DNA of 64,000 bases from Burkholderia sp. FERM BP-3421 (GCF_028657905.1 NZ_CP117782.1:992001-1056000); one strand, 5' to 3'. Positions 35,412 through 45,367 are shown, counted from the stretch's first letter. A program made the numbers and translations. Notes: generated by a model not told the origin, from the letters alone.

Positions 35412-36106
35412 GGGGCAGGCTCCGGGGCAACATGATTGGAAAGGGCGACGAGATGACGAGGCATTATGCGTGTCGTCGGCGGAATCCCCAATCGATGCGC
35501 GTGCACGCGCGTGAGAGATCGAGGGACAGCCGCGTACCTGCGGGTGCGGTTGTCGGTGTGATGCGCGTCTTTTGCCGAGGTGGCGTACGGGACGGGGCGA
35601 CATGTCGGTCGCTTCAATTTGAAGCACGCGCCCGATGCTTCGAGAATCGCTTGACGCGCGAACCGGGGCGATGCGGAATGACGGCGTAGTTGAACGAGCA
35701 TGACGGGCTCGCGGCGGGGAGCAGTCGACGAGCCGCGACTGGCTGCTACGGTTCGATCGATTGCGATCGATCGTGCGTGTCGAGGGCTTCCCGGTGTTCC
35801 GTTCTCGCCTCCGGGACCCTGCGCAAGCGTTTCCAGGCCAATGGCGGGGGGCCGCCGGCAAGCGTGCGTGGTCGCTGAATGCGGCGTCGTTTTGAGCACC
35901 GCGCCCCGCGCAATATCGTCCCGCGTGAGAACCGTTTGCCTCCAAACTTTCGCGTCGGTCGGCCACACAGGGCAAAATACGGGTTTTGCGCCCTCGCGAG
36001 GGGGGCGGAAAGGCACACACCGACGGTGTTGCGCGTGTCCACGCCCGTGCCCGCCGCCCAGGCAAGACCGCTCGCCGTGTCGCGAGCCCACCGGAGTCCA
36101 CGTTTC
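35412..36106. other. Long intergenic region between the carbonic anhydrase gene and the Hsp70 operon
   Basis: Nearly 700 bp without a convincing gene on either strand; open frames here have arbitrary Arg/Pro-rich translations. It must carry two divergent promoters, but I cannot place them. The only clear structure is an 8-bp inverted repeat CGATCGAT (35754-35761) / ATCGATCG (35766-35773). Confidence 0.5.
35754..35773. repeat. CGAT-rich inverted repeat
   Basis: CGATCGAT-TGCG-ATCGATCG forms an 8-bp dyad in the middle of the divergent intergenic region. It may be an operator; there is no T tract. Confidence 0.4.
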
Positions 36107-36670
36107 ATGCCCGAATCCAATCTGTCCTTCTTCGGCAGGCTGTCGCTTGCCGTTGGTGCGTTCTTTTCCGTGCTCGGCAACCGCGAGTTCGCCGCCGGCG
36201 TGCAGCGCGTGCGCGATGGCGCGTCCGCTTCCGCGCAACCGGCGCCGGCCGCCGCGCCCGTGAAGCCCGCCGCGCCCGAACTGCACGAGGCAAGCCCGCA
36301 GGCCGCGCTGCAACTGCTCGGCCTGTTGCAACGCGACGCGCGTTTCCTCGACTTCGTCGAGGAAGACATCGCCGCTTATGCGGACGCCGAGATCGGCGCG
36401 GCCGCGCGGCTCGTGCACGACGGTTGCCGCGCCGCGCTGCGCGAACACTTCACGATCGTCCCGGTGCGCGACGAGGCCGAAGGCAGCCGCGTGACGCTGC
36501 CGGCCGGCTTCGACGCGACGGCGGTGCGCGTGACCGGCAACGTCGTCGGCGCGGCGCCGTTCACCGGCACCGTCAGCCATCGCGGCTGGCGCGTGGCCGA
36601 GGTGCGCCTGCCCAAGCTGACCGGCAGCCACGACGCGTCGGTGATCGCGCCGGCGGAGGTGGAGCTGTGA
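36107..36670 (+). CDS. DUF2760 protein, first gene of an orphan Hsp70 operon
   Basis: A 187-residue protein of the uncharacterised DUF2760 family. It has an amphipathic N terminus (SFFGRLSLAVGAFFSVLGNREF), an Ala/Pro linker (about 45-62) and the domain proper, with QLLGLLQRDARFLDFVEEDI, YADAEIGAAARLVHDGCRAAL and the C-terminal GWRVAEVRLPKL. Its strict association with Hsp70-like genes suggests a partner or client of the chaperones, but that is inference. ATG 36107 has GGAG upstream. The stop overlaps the next start by 4 bp (GTGA). Confidence 0.8.
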   Translation: MPESNLSFFGRLSLAVGAFFSVLGNREFAAGVQRVRDGASASAQPAPAAAPVKPAAPELHEASPQAALQLLGLLQRDARFLDFVEEDIAAYADAEIGAAARLVHDGCRAALREHFTIVPVRDEAEGSRVTLPAGFDATAVRVTGNVVGAAPFTGTVSHRGWRVAEVRLPKLTGSHDASVIAPAEVEL

Positions 36671-38508
36671 GCGATTCCCGTTATTCGATCGGCATCGATC
36701 TCGGCACCACGCACTGCGCGCTGTCCTACGTCGATTGCGCGGCAAGCGACGGCGAGAAGCTCGCGCAACACGTGCTGCCGATCGCGCAGCTGACCGCGCC
36801 CGGCGCGCTCGAATCGCGCGATCTGCTGCCGTCCTTCCTCTACCTGCCGCATGAGAGCGAACTGGCCCAGGGCGACCTGACCTTGCCGTGGACCGCCTCG
36901 CGCGATTTCGCGGTGGGCGAGATGGCGCGCAGCCGCGGCGCGGGCACGCCGATCCGTCTCGTGTCGAGCGCGAAGAGCTGGCTGTGTCATCCGGGCGTCG
37001 ATCGCCGCGCGGCGATCCTGCCCGGCGATGCGCCGCCCGAGGTGTCGCGCGTGTCGCCGCTCGAAAGCGCGATCCGCTATCTGACCCACTTGCGCGAAGC
37101 CTGGGATCACGCGCATCCGGATGCGCCGTTCGCCGACCAGGATGTGACGGTCACGATTCCCGCGTCGTTCGATCCGGCCGCGCGCGAGCTGACGGCCGAG
37201 GCCGCACGCGCCGCCGGCTATTCGCGCATGGCGCTGCTCGAGGAGCCGCAGGCGGCGCTCTACAGCTGGATCCAGAAAAGCGAGGGCGGCTGGCGCAAGC
37301 AGGTGCGGATCGGCGACCTGATCCTGTGCGTCGACGTCGGCGGCGGCACGACCGATCTGTCGCTGATCGCGGTCGTCGAGCGCGACGGCAATCTCGAACT
37401 GCACCGTGTCGCGGTCGGCGAGCACATCCTGCTCGGCGGCGACAACATGGACCTCGCGCTCGCGCACGTCGTCGCGCGCAAGCTCGCGGCGCAAGGCACG
37501 CAGGCGGATCCGTGGCAGCTGCGCGCGCTCACGTACGCGTGCCGCGCCGCGAAGGAAACGCTGTTGTCCGATGCGTCGACCGACGCGGTGCCGCTCGTCG
37601 TGCCGAGCCGCGGCTCGAAGCTGATCGGCGGTTCGATCCGCACCGAGCTGACCCGCGCGGAACTCACGCAGACGATTCTCGACGGCTTCTTCCCGCAGGT
37701 CGACGCGGCCGCGCGACCGGCCAGCCGCGCGCGCGCCGGTCTCACGCAGCTGGGTCTGCCGTATGCGCAGGACGCCGGGATCACGCGTCACCTCGCGGCG
37801 TTCCTCGGCCGCCAGGTGGCGGCGCTCGACTCACTGGAAGGCGTCGGGCGCGCGCTGCCTCAGGGCGCGACGTTCCTGCCTCCGACGGCGGTGCTGTTCA
37901 ACGGCGGCGTGTTCAAGTCGGCGCTGCTCACGCAGCGCGTGCTCGATACGCTGAACCATTGGCTCGCGGCCGAAGGCGCGGCGCCGGCCCGTCTGCTCGA
38001 CGGCGCGGATCTCGATCTCGCGGTCGCGCGCGGCGCCGCGTACTACGGCTTCGTGAAGCGCGGCCGCGGTGTGCGGATCCGTGGCGGCACGGCCCGCGCG
38101 TACTACGTCGCGGTCGAATCGGCGATGCCCGCGGTGCCCGGGCTGGAGCCGCCGGTGCAGGCGCTGTGCGTCGCGCCGTTCGGGATGGAGGAGGGCACGA
38201 CCGCGGCATTGCCGCCGCAGGAGTTCGGCCTCGTCGTCGGCGAGCCCGTGCATTTCCGCTTCTTCGGTTCGTCGGTGCGCCGCCAGGATCAGGTCGGCGC
38301 CTTGCTCGACTACTGGTCGCCGGAGGAGCTGCAGGAACTCGAGGAAATCCAGGCGACGCTGCCGGCCGACGGCCGCACCGTCGGCGAGATCGTGCCGGTG
38401 AAGCTGCGCGCGCACGTGACCGAAACGGGCACGCTCGAACTCGAAGCGATCCCGAGCGGCACCGATGAACGCTGGAAGGTCGAATTCGACGTGCGCGGCG
38501 CCATTTGA
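36667..38508 (+). CDS. Divergent Hsp70-family protein, first paralogue
   Basis: A 613-residue DnaK-like ATPase starting at GTG 36667, inside the stop of the DUF2760 gene. The Hsp70 nucleotide motifs are visible: phosphate-1 SIGIDLGTTHCALSY (about 7-21), phosphate-2 CVDVGGGTTDLSLI (about 220-233) and the adenosine motif LFNGGVFKSALL (near 410). The region after about 430 is short and lacks the DnaK lid and the EEVD-type tail. There is no dnaJ or grpE gene nearby. It is followed after 4 bp by a second Hsp70-like gene, so the products probably act together. Confidence 0.88.
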   Translation: MSDSRYSIGIDLGTTHCALSYVDCAASDGEKLAQHVLPIAQLTAPGALESRDLLPSFLYLPHESELAQGDLTLPWTASRDFAVGEMARSRGAGTPIRLVSSAKSWLCHPGVDRRAAILPGDAPPEVSRVSPLESAIRYLTHLREAWDHAHPDAPFADQDVTVTIPASFDPAARELTAEAARAAGYSRMALLEEPQAALYSWIQKSEGGWRKQVRIGDLILCVDVGGGTTDLSLIAVVERDGNLELHRVAVGEHILLGGDNMDLALAHVVARKLAAQGTQADPWQLRALTYACRAAKETLLSDASTDAVPLVVPSRGSKLIGGSIRTELTRAELTQTILDGFFPQVDAAARPASRARAGLTQLGLPYAQDAGITRHLAAFLGRQVAALDSLEGVGRALPQGATFLPPTAVLFNGGVFKSALLTQRVLDTLNHWLAAEGAAPARLLDGADLDLAVARGAAYYGFVKRGRGVRIRGGTARAYYVAVESAMPAVPGLEPPVQALCVAPFGMEEGTTAALPPQEFGLVVGEPVHFRFFGSSVRRQDQVGALLDYWSPEELQELEEIQATLPADGRTVGEIVPVKLRAHVTETGTLELEAIPSGTDERWKVEFDVRGAI

Positions 38509-38512
38509 GCCG

Positions 38513-41236
38513 ATGAAACGCTATACGATCGGCATCGATCTCGGCACGAGCAATACGGTCGTCGCGTATGTCGCGCCGGGTTCGGATGCGATCCGGGTGT
38601 TCGACATCGCGCAACTGGTCGGGCCGGGGGCGGTCGGCGCGTCGCCGCTGCTGCCGTCGGCGCGCTATCACCCGGCGCCCGGCGAGCAGGCGCCGGACAG
38701 CCTGCGGCTGCCCTGGCAGGCGCGCAATGAGATGCCGGCCGCCGTGATCGGGCGGTTCGCGCGCACGCTCGGCGCGCAGGTGCCGGGCCGGCTCGTCACC
38801 AGCGCGAAGAGCTGGCTGTCGCATGCGGCGGTCGACCGCCTCGCGCCGATTCTTCCGTGGGGCGCGTCGGAGGGCGTGGCCAAGGTCTCGCCCGTCGAGG
38901 CGAGCGCGAGCTATCTGGCCCACGTGCGCGCCGCATGGGATGCGCATTTTCCGGCTGCGCCGCTGGCGGCCCAGGACGTGATCCTCACGGTGCCCGCCTC
39001 GTTCGACGACGGCGCGCGCGCGCTCACGGTCGAGGCCGCGCGCCGCGCGGGGCTGCCGTCGCTGCGCTTGCTCGAAGAACCGCAGGCGGCCTTCTACGAC
39101 TGGCTTTACCGGCATCGCGCGAGCTGGCGCGATGCGCTCGCGGACGCCCGGCGCGTGCTGGTCTGCGATGTCGGCGGCGGCACGACCGATCTGACGCTGA
39201 TCGACGTGACGCTGCGCGACGACGGCGAGCCCGTGTTGACGCGCACGGGCGTCGGCAATCACCTGATGCTGGGCGGCGACAACATGGACCTCGCGCTCGC
39301 GCGGCTCGTCGAGCCGCGCTTGAGCGAGCCCGGCGCGCGGCTGTCGGCCGCGCAGCTGTCGCAACTGGTCGAGCGCTGCCGCGCGGCGAAGGAACGGCTG
39401 CTCGGCGACGACGCGCCCGAGGCGGTCACGCTCACGCTGCTCGGCGCGGGCAGCCGGCTCGTCGGCGGCGCGCGCTCGGCGGAACTGACGCGGCAGGAAG
39501 TCGAACAGATCGTCGTCGACGGATTCTTCCCGCCGGCCGCGTCCGGCGATCTGCCGCGCCGCGCGCGCGGCGCGATCGTCGAGTTCGGCCTGCCGTATGC
39601 GAGCGACGCGGCGATCACGCGGCACGTGGCCGCGTTCCTGGCGCGCCATGCGGAAGGCCCGTTGCCCGACACGGTGCTGCTCAACGGCGGCGTGTTTCGC
39701 GCGGGCGCGCTGGCGGGGCGCCTCACTGGCATGCTCGGCGCGTGGCGCGGCCAGCCGCTCACGGTACTGCACAACGATCAGCCCGACATCGCGGTCGCGC
39801 GCGGCGCGGTCGCATATGGCCTGGCGCGAGACGGGCACGCGCCGCGCGTCGGCGGCGGCTCGCCGCGCAGTTATTTCCTCGTGCTCGATGCCGACGGCGA
39901 ACCTGCGCGCGGCGTGTGCCTGCTGCCGCGCGGCACCGAAGAGGGGCGCGAGATCCCGCTGGCGGATCGCGTATTCGCGCTGCGCCTCGGGCAGCCGGTG
40001 CGCTTTCACCTCGTGTCGACGGTGGTCGAGACCGTGTATCGCCCCGGTGAGATCGTCACGCTCGACGACGGCGATTTCATCAGGCTGCCGCCGATCGCGA
40101 CGGTGGTCGGGCGACGGGGCGCCGCCGCCGCGCACGAGACGCCCGTGACGCTCGCGACGTCGCTGACCGAAGTCGGCACGCTCGACATGCATTGCATCGC
40201 GACGGACGATCCCGCGCAGCGCTGGCGGCTCGAATTCCAGCTGCGCGGCGAGGCCGCCGCGTCCGGCGAGCGGGATGAGCCGGCGCGTCATCCCCGGCTG
40301 GATCAGGCGATCGAATTGATCGAGCGTTCGTTCGGCGACCGCGCGGCGGGCGTCGATCCGAAAGACACGCGCCGGCTGCGCGCCCAGCTCGAGCAATTGC
40401 TTGGGCCGTGCGAGGACTGGGACGTCGTGCTCGCGCGCGCGTTGTTCGATGTGCTGCTGGCGCGCGCACGGCGGCGCAGGCGCTCGGCCGATCACGAGCG
40501 CGTGTGGTTGAACCTCGCGGGACACTGCATGCGTCCGGGCTTCGGGCATCCGCTCGACGCGTGGCGCATCGAACAGCTGTGGCCCTTGTTCGACGACGGT
40601 ATCCAGTACGTGAAGAGCGCCCAGGTGTGGTCCGAATGGTGGACGCTGTGGCGGCGCGCGGCGGGCGGGCTCGAGACGGAGGCGCAGCAGCAGGTTCGCG
40701 ACGCGATCGCGTTTCTCGAACCGGTCGAGGGCAAGACCCGCGAGTTGCCATTCGATCTGGACAAGATCGGCTTGCCGGACATGATGCGCTTGTCGGCCTC
40801 GCTCGAACGTTTGCCGGTCGAACGCAAGATCGCGCTTGCCGAGCGGTTGGTCGCGGCGTTGAGCAAGGCGGGCGAGCGTGCGCTGGGCGCGTGGGCGCTC
40901 GGTCGCGTCGGCGCCCGCCGGCCGTTCTATGGCAGCGCGCACGGTGTGGTGCCGGCCGAGGTGGTGGGCGGCTGGCTCGATGCGCTGTTCGCGCTCGACT
41001 GGAAGCAGGTGGAACCCGCTGCGTTCGCGGTCGTGCAGATCGCCCGGATGACGGGCGATCGCGTGCGCGATGTGCCGCCGGCCACGCGCGAGGCGGTGAT
41101 TCAGCGGCTCGCGGCGGCGCATGCGCCCGCCGCATGGATCGGCATGGTGCGCGAGGTGGTGGAACTGGACGCGGCCGATACGGCGAGGGTGCTGGGCGAA
41201 TCGTTGCCGGCGGGGTTGAAGCTGATCGCCGGGTGA
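38513..41236 (+). CDS. Divergent Hsp70-family protein fused to a C-terminal DUF3731 domain
   Basis: A 907-residue protein, much longer than DnaK. The N-terminal half is Hsp70-like: TIGIDLGTSNTVVAY (about 5-19), CDVGGGTTDLTLI (near 218), LLNGGVFRAGAL (near 388). The C-terminal 310 residues from about 595 (HPRLDQAIELIERSFGD onward) form the helical DUF3731 domain with WLNLAGHCMRPGFGHPLD and QVWSEWWTLWRRAAGGL. The conserved Trp, His and Gly positions suggest a functional domain rather than a disordered tail. The client and biochemical role are unknown. It ends the operon; 540 bp of non-coding or decayed sequence follow. Confidence 0.87.
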   Translation: MKRYTIGIDLGTSNTVVAYVAPGSDAIRVFDIAQLVGPGAVGASPLLPSARYHPAPGEQAPDSLRLPWQARNEMPAAVIGRFARTLGAQVPGRLVTSAKSWLSHAAVDRLAPILPWGASEGVAKVSPVEASASYLAHVRAAWDAHFPAAPLAAQDVILTVPASFDDGARALTVEAARRAGLPSLRLLEEPQAAFYDWLYRHRASWRDALADARRVLVCDVGGGTTDLTLIDVTLRDDGEPVLTRTGVGNHLMLGGDNMDLALARLVEPRLSEPGARLSAAQLSQLVERCRAAKERLLGDDAPEAVTLTLLGAGSRLVGGARSAELTRQEVEQIVVDGFFPPAASGDLPRRARGAIVEFGLPYASDAAITRHVAAFLARHAEGPLPDTVLLNGGVFRAGALAGRLTGMLGAWRGQPLTVLHNDQPDIAVARGAVAYGLARDGHAPRVGGGSPRSYFLVLDADGEPARGVCLLPRGTEEGREIPLADRVFALRLGQPVRFHLVSTVVETVYRPGEIVTLDDGDFIRLPPIATVVGRRGAAAAHETPVTLATSLTEVGTLDMHCIATDDPAQRWRLEFQLRGEAAASGERDEPARHPRLDQAIELIERSFGDRAAGVDPKDTRRLRAQLEQLLGPCEDWDVVLARALFDVLLARARRRRRSADHERVWLNLAGHCMRPGFGHPLDAWRIEQLWPLFDDGIQYVKSAQVWSEWWTLWRRAAGGLETEAQQQVRDAIAFLEPVEGKTRELPFDLDKIGLPDMMRLSASLERLPVERKIALAERLVAALSKAGERALGAWALGRVGARRPFYGSAHGVVPAEVVGGWLDALFALDWKQVEPAAFAVVQIARMTGDRVRDVPPATREAVIQRLAAAHAPAAWIGMVREVVELDAADTARVLGESLPAGLKLIAG

Positions 41237-41414
41237 GGGCGCGCGCCGGCGCGAGGGCAGGGCGCGGCAAGAGGCGGATGGCTCAGACCGATGCGGCATC
41301 GTGCTCCGCACGATCGCCGCGCGCCCTTGCGGCGTATCACCTGAGCGTGGATTCAAACCGGTCGGTCGCAACCTCCTGTCCTTGGGAATCCTGGCATAGA
41401 CGGCCGGCGCGTCG

Positions 41415-41608
41415 TCATGCGATCCACGTCCTCGGAGCCGGTCGGCCGGCCGTGCAGTTTGCCCGCCGAATATAGGAAAACGTGAACGATGCGTACGCGT
41501 TGACGATACCCGGGGTAACGGTCGCCCCCGTTTTCACATACTGTGCCTCGAATGGAATCGTAACGATCTCGCCGTTGCGGGCCTGTCCGGCGCACCATTG
41601 ATGCTGTT
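41415..41608 (-). pseudogene. Remnant of the 3' end of a fimbrial adhesin/pilin gene
   Basis: On the minus strand, downstream of the usher stop, 41575 to 41469 reads NGEIVTIPFEAQYVKT followed by GATVTPGIVNAYASFTFSYI. This is the C-terminal donor-strand region of chaperone-usher pilins, parallel to AEYLATGAVTGGSANSYVQYSLVYP of the intact subunit at 45430-46020. The frame then runs through unrelated codons to TGA 41415. Upstream, the same frame gives non-pilin sequence within about 60 codons and reaches the usher stop in 200 bp, so the rest of the gene is gone. It was probably the tip adhesin or last pilin of the operon. Confidence 0.6.
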
Positions 41609-41776
41609 GCCGATCGCCGGGGAGTCGGGGCCGAGGTGGATCGGTGTTGTATCGTTCTACCGAAACGGTCGCTCAGTCGCGAGTCGATCCAAGGCGGGTG
41701 CCGGTGTACTGCCGGGCAGATCGCGCGGCACGGCTCGGCGGCGCGTGCCTGACGCCGAGCGTGGCGTCGCATCGCC

Positions 41777-44416
41777 CTAGATCGTGCCTGTCTTGCAAAT
41801 ACCGCTGAGGTTCTGCAGGTCGCCGGCGCGACGCGTGCGCTCCTTGACCGGTAATTCGTATGCGATGCGGCAGATCGAGCGTGCATCGTCGCCCCATTGA
41901 ACCGTGAGCTCTCCCTTGTCCTGCAGGCCGCGTACGAGCAACTTGCTGCCCTGGCCGACGACGCCGAGATCCGTCCCGCTCTCGTCGACAACAGCCGCGC
42001 CGAACGGCAAAGGCGTGCCGTCTGCCTTGCGCGCCGCGATCAGCGCCGAACGCCCCGTGTCGGTGTCGAACTTGAGCAGCGGCACGGCGCCGGCGCGTGG
42101 CGCGATTTGCCGGCTCGTTTCCTTCAGTTCGACGTCCATCGAGATGCCCTTCGGATCGATCTCGACCGTATTCAGGTTGTACGGGGTGAGATAAGGCACG
42201 ATCGCGTAGCCGCGGCCGTCGACCCGCACCCCGGACGCGTTCGTGATCCGCGCGCCTTCCGCGCCCTTCGCCTCGACGATGCCGAATGTTTCGGACAGCG
42301 GCTGCGACAGCGTGATGCCGCCCTGGTGGGCGACCGCGGCGCCGCGAATGGACAGCGAACCCTGCTGGTAGGTCGAACTGCCGCCGGCGCTGACATTGAG
42401 CTCGGCGACGCGCGCCCGGTACGTGAGGCTGCCGTTGCCGTCGGTGCTCGCGCTGCCCTGGCCGCTCATGTAGTTGGCCCCGACGCTGTACGACAACGCG
42501 TTGTCGACGCCGAGCGAGCCGGACAGCATCGACTGCACTTGCGTGCTGCCTTGCGTGTTGCGCGAGACGTTGCTCGTCACCATCGTCGAGCCGGACTTGC
42601 CGAGCGGGATCGTGACGCTCGCGTAATACAGCGTGCTCATGTCGCCGCCGGCATTGCGCTGCCGCGTGGCCGACAGGCCGTATGAAATATTCCGGAAGGC
42701 ATTGTTGTAGCCGACCGCGTAACTGACGTCCGAACCGCCGCGGTTCCAGTAGTTTGATGCCGCGGCGGTCACGCTTAGTTGCCCACCCTTGTCGCCGAGC
42801 CGCTGGCTCAGCATCAGCGATGCGCGGTTGCGCTGCCGCCAGACGGTATCGACGGAGAAACCGTCGCGTACGGCGCTGCGCGTGTTCATCGCATCGTTGA
42901 GGTTGAAATAGCCGTTGGTCGAATAGCGATACGCGGCGATGGAGACGTTGGTGCCGGTCGGCGTGATGGATTTCGCATAGCTGATGCGCAGGCTCGACCC
43001 GCTGAAACGCTTCACGCCCGGCACCGATGTCGTGGCCTGCGTGAAGTCGACGCCGATTGCGCCCAGCCGCGTATTGAGCGCGCTGCCCAGCATCGCGGAG
43101 GCATAGCCGGCGGCAACCGTGACGCCGGCGTAGCCGGTCAGCAGATTCGTCAGGCCACGCTGGTACGTCGCCTGCATGAACAGCGGGTTGCTCGAATTCT
43201 GCTGGCTGCGCAATGCGCCCGCCACGAAGCTGTAGCGCTGGATGCCGGGCCGCAGCGACAGCGGAACGGCCGCGTAGGGCACCGTGAACGTATGCTCGGA
43301 CCCATCCGCTTCCAACACGGCCACACGCAGGTCGCCGCCATAGCCGGTCGGGTAGAGGTCGTTGATCTCGAACGGCCCCGGCGAGACGGTTGTTTCGTAC
43401 AGCGTGACGCCATTCTGGCTGATCTTCACCTTCGCGTTGCTGTTCGCCACGCCGCGCACGACGGGCGCATAGCCGCGCAGCGAGTCGGGCAGCATCCGGT
43501 CGTCGGTCGACAGGCGCACGCCGCGGAACTGCGTCGTATCGAACAGCTCGCCGGACGTATACGTTTCGCCAAGCACGAGCTGGGACGACAGCGACGGCAG
43601 GTCGCGCTGCACGTAGGTCGAAATGTTCTGGTAATGGCTGCCGTTGCGCTCCGACCACGACAGTGAACCATTGTGACGGAAATGCCAGTTGCCGAGATTG
43701 ACGCCGCTGTTCAGCCCGAGATAGCCCTGCGTGTCCGCGCTGCTGCCCTTGATCTTCGATCTGTAGACGTTCAGGTTGTAGTCGAGCATGCCGACGGGCA
43801 CCCCCGAATCCCATTGGTCGCGGCTGACATAGCCGCGTGCACGGCGGTCGATGAATGCCTGCGGGATGCTGAGCGTGAGGCGCTGTTCGCTGAAGTCGAA
43901 CAGCGCGCTCGCTTCGGGGATAACCTGATCGATCCGGCGACATTCGCCCTGGGTGACGATCGCGGCGGTGGTTTCGGCGGGCAGCTTTGAGAAATTTACG
44001 CCGATGCGGCGCAACTGCGCTTCGTCGAAACAGGGTTGCGCCTCGGACGCGCCGGGCGTGGTCTTGAATTCGACGTCGAAGCGTCCCGCCCAGCTTTCCC
44101 CGACGAAGAGGTCGACGCTGTAGGCGCCCGGTGACGCAAAGTTGCCGCGTTCGAAGCGCCGGATGTCGACCGACTGCCCGACGCCGTTGTTCAGGAAGTT
44201 GGGGTCGAACTGAACCTGCGCGAAGCGCGCGTCGGGGACGTCGGCCTGTGCGACCTGCATCGCGTCCGTTTCCGCTTGGGGCGGTTGCAGGTCGCTCGCG
44301 TGGGTGTTGCCGGCCCAGGCGGCCAGACTGGACAGCACGAACGCATACATCGGCTTGGTCCGAGGCAGGCGGGCGGCGCTCCGATGAGCATGTCGGGTCG
44401 AGGGCGGCAAATTCAT
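41777..44416 (-). CDS. Outer-membrane usher (FimD/PapC family) of a chaperone-usher fimbria
   Basis: The usher is the outer-membrane pore that assembles pilin-chaperone complexes. The 879-residue protein is full length: a signal (about 20-41), the N-terminal chaperone-binding domain (VQFDPNFLNNG, VDIRRFERGN, PGAYSVDLFVG), a 24-strand barrel and plug with ISQNGVTLYETTVSPGPFEINDLYP, and C-terminal domains ending in GICKTGTI with the paired Cys of this family. It lies third in the minus-strand operon after the pilin and chaperone. The adhesin expected after it is only a remnant. No frameshift was seen. Confidence 0.93.
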   Translation of the reverse strand: MNLPPSTRHAHRSAARLPRTKPMYAFVLSSLAAWAGNTHASDLQPPQAETDAMQVAQADVPDARFAQVQFDPNFLNNGVGQSVDIRRFERGNFASPGAYSVDLFVGESWAGRFDVEFKTTPGASEAQPCFDEAQLRRIGVNFSKLPAETTAAIVTQGECRRIDQVIPEASALFDFSEQRLTLSIPQAFIDRRARGYVSRDQWDSGVPVGMLDYNLNVYRSKIKGSSADTQGYLGLNSGVNLGNWHFRHNGSLSWSERNGSHYQNISTYVQRDLPSLSSQLVLGETYTSGELFDTTQFRGVRLSTDDRMLPDSLRGYAPVVRGVANSNAKVKISQNGVTLYETTVSPGPFEINDLYPTGYGGDLRVAVLEADGSEHTFTVPYAAVPLSLRPGIQRYSFVAGALRSQQNSSNPLFMQATYQRGLTNLLTGYAGVTVAAGYASAMLGSALNTRLGAIGVDFTQATTSVPGVKRFSGSSLRISYAKSITPTGTNVSIAAYRYSTNGYFNLNDAMNTRSAVRDGFSVDTVWRQRNRASLMLSQRLGDKGGQLSVTAAASNYWNRGGSDVSYAVGYNNAFRNISYGLSATRQRNAGGDMSTLYYASVTIPLGKSGSTMVTSNVSRNTQGSTQVQSMLSGSLGVDNALSYSVGANYMSGQGSASTDGNGSLTYRARVAELNVSAGGSSTYQQGSLSIRGAAVAHQGGITLSQPLSETFGIVEAKGAEGARITNASGVRVDGRGYAIVPYLTPYNLNTVEIDPKGISMDVELKETSRQIAPRAGAVPLLKFDTDTGRSALIAARKADGTPLPFGAAVVDESGTDLGVVGQGSKLLVRGLQDKGELTVQWGDDARSICRIAYELPVKERTRRAGDLQNLSGICKTGTI

Positions 44417-44577
44417 TAATCAGGAATCCTATTCTGAATACCAGGGGCGAGCGTGGAAGCGCGAAGGCTGAGTGCCGTTGGCGTGAGACGCGTTGTCGAT
44501 CCGGGTGGCGTCGAAGCGGAACGGCCGGCGACGTTCGGGCGGCGCCCGGACAGGATCAGCCGAGCACCGGTGCGGCG

Positions 44578-45321
44578 CTACCGCATCGATACGGGGGCTT
44601 CATTGTTGATCGATGCCCCCCAGTCGTTGATGCTGCTGAACTGGACCTTCGCGTCCGCGGCGGGCGGCGCGCCAAGCTTCGCGACCGGGAATGCCTGCGT
44701 GCCGCCGGGGAGCACGTAGCCGGCGCCGGCGTCGTAGCGCTGGCCGCCGGAATGGAGCTGCACGCTGCCGATGTTGACGACATAGGGCGTCGGGTTGGTC
44801 GCCTTGAGTGCGTAGAGGCCGTCCGCACCGTGCTCGACTTGCCAGCGAACCTGTGCCGGCGCCAGGAGTGCGCTGCCCGGCAGCCCCTTCGGGCGATACA
44901 TGATCTTGACGCGCGAGCGGAACGCGACCTGGAGCTGATTGCGCGCGGCGTCGCCGGTGAGCTTCGGCGGAATTTCCAGCACGTTGAGCCAGAACAGCGA
45001 TTCCTTGTCGGCGGGAAGCGGCTCGTTCGTATAGATGATCCGCAAGGTCTGACCTTTTTGCGGCTCCATCCGGAACATCGCGGGCGTGAGCGTGAACGGC
45101 ACGTTGATGGAATCAGGCGATGCATGCGCGTCGCCGTTGTCGATCCAGGCCTGGACCAGCGCGGGAGCCGCGCCTTCGTTCGTGAGCTTGACCGTCGCTT
45201 CGCGTTCGTCGCCGGGAAAGACGAGGCGGGTGCCGGAGATCACGACGCTCGCGCAGGCTTGCGACGCAATCAAGACGGAGGCCAGGGCGATGACCTTGAG
45301 CGATTTGGCGATGGCGTTCAT
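44578..45321 (-). CDS. Periplasmic fimbrial chaperone (PapD family)
   Basis: The 247-residue protein stabilises pilin subunits in the periplasm by donor-strand complementation. It has a signal peptide (LKVIALASVLIASQACA), an N-terminal domain starting VVISGTRLVFPGDEREATVKLTN with the conserved Arg, and the family signature ESLFWLNVLEIPPK. The KIMYRPKGLPG block that joins the two immunoglobulin-like domains is intact. It is separated by 161 bp from the usher and by two hairpins from the pilin gene. Confidence 0.93.
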   Translation of the reverse strand: MNAIAKSLKVIALASVLIASQACASVVISGTRLVFPGDEREATVKLTNEGAAPALVQAWIDNGDAHASPDSINVPFTLTPAMFRMEPQKGQTLRIIYTNEPLPADKESLFWLNVLEIPPKLTGDAARNQLQVAFRSRVKIMYRPKGLPGSALLAPAQVRWQVEHGADGLYALKATNPTPYVVNIGSVQLHSGGQRYDAGAGYVLPGGTQAFPVAKLGAPPAADAKVQFSSINDWGASINNEAPVSMR

Positions 45322-45367
45322 GATGACTCGGAGGGGTGGTGGGGGATGGATATCGACGGACAGGGGG

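Noticed and set aside
34656..36101. Carbonic anhydrase extended to 481 residues
   Set aside because: The extra 230 residues upstream of ATG 35411 are Arg/Ser/Pro noise, and the Tat signal and ribosome site mark the shorter start.
37928..41371. 1147-codon open frame on the minus strand opposite the Hsp70 genes
   Set aside because: It is antisense to two clear Hsp70 genes and its translation is Arg/Ala/His-rich without domains; long shadow frames are expected at this G+C content.
41673..43943. 756-codon open frame overlapping the usher in a second frame
   Set aside because: The usher frame is complete with all family motifs; the alternative is Arg-rich and has no family features.
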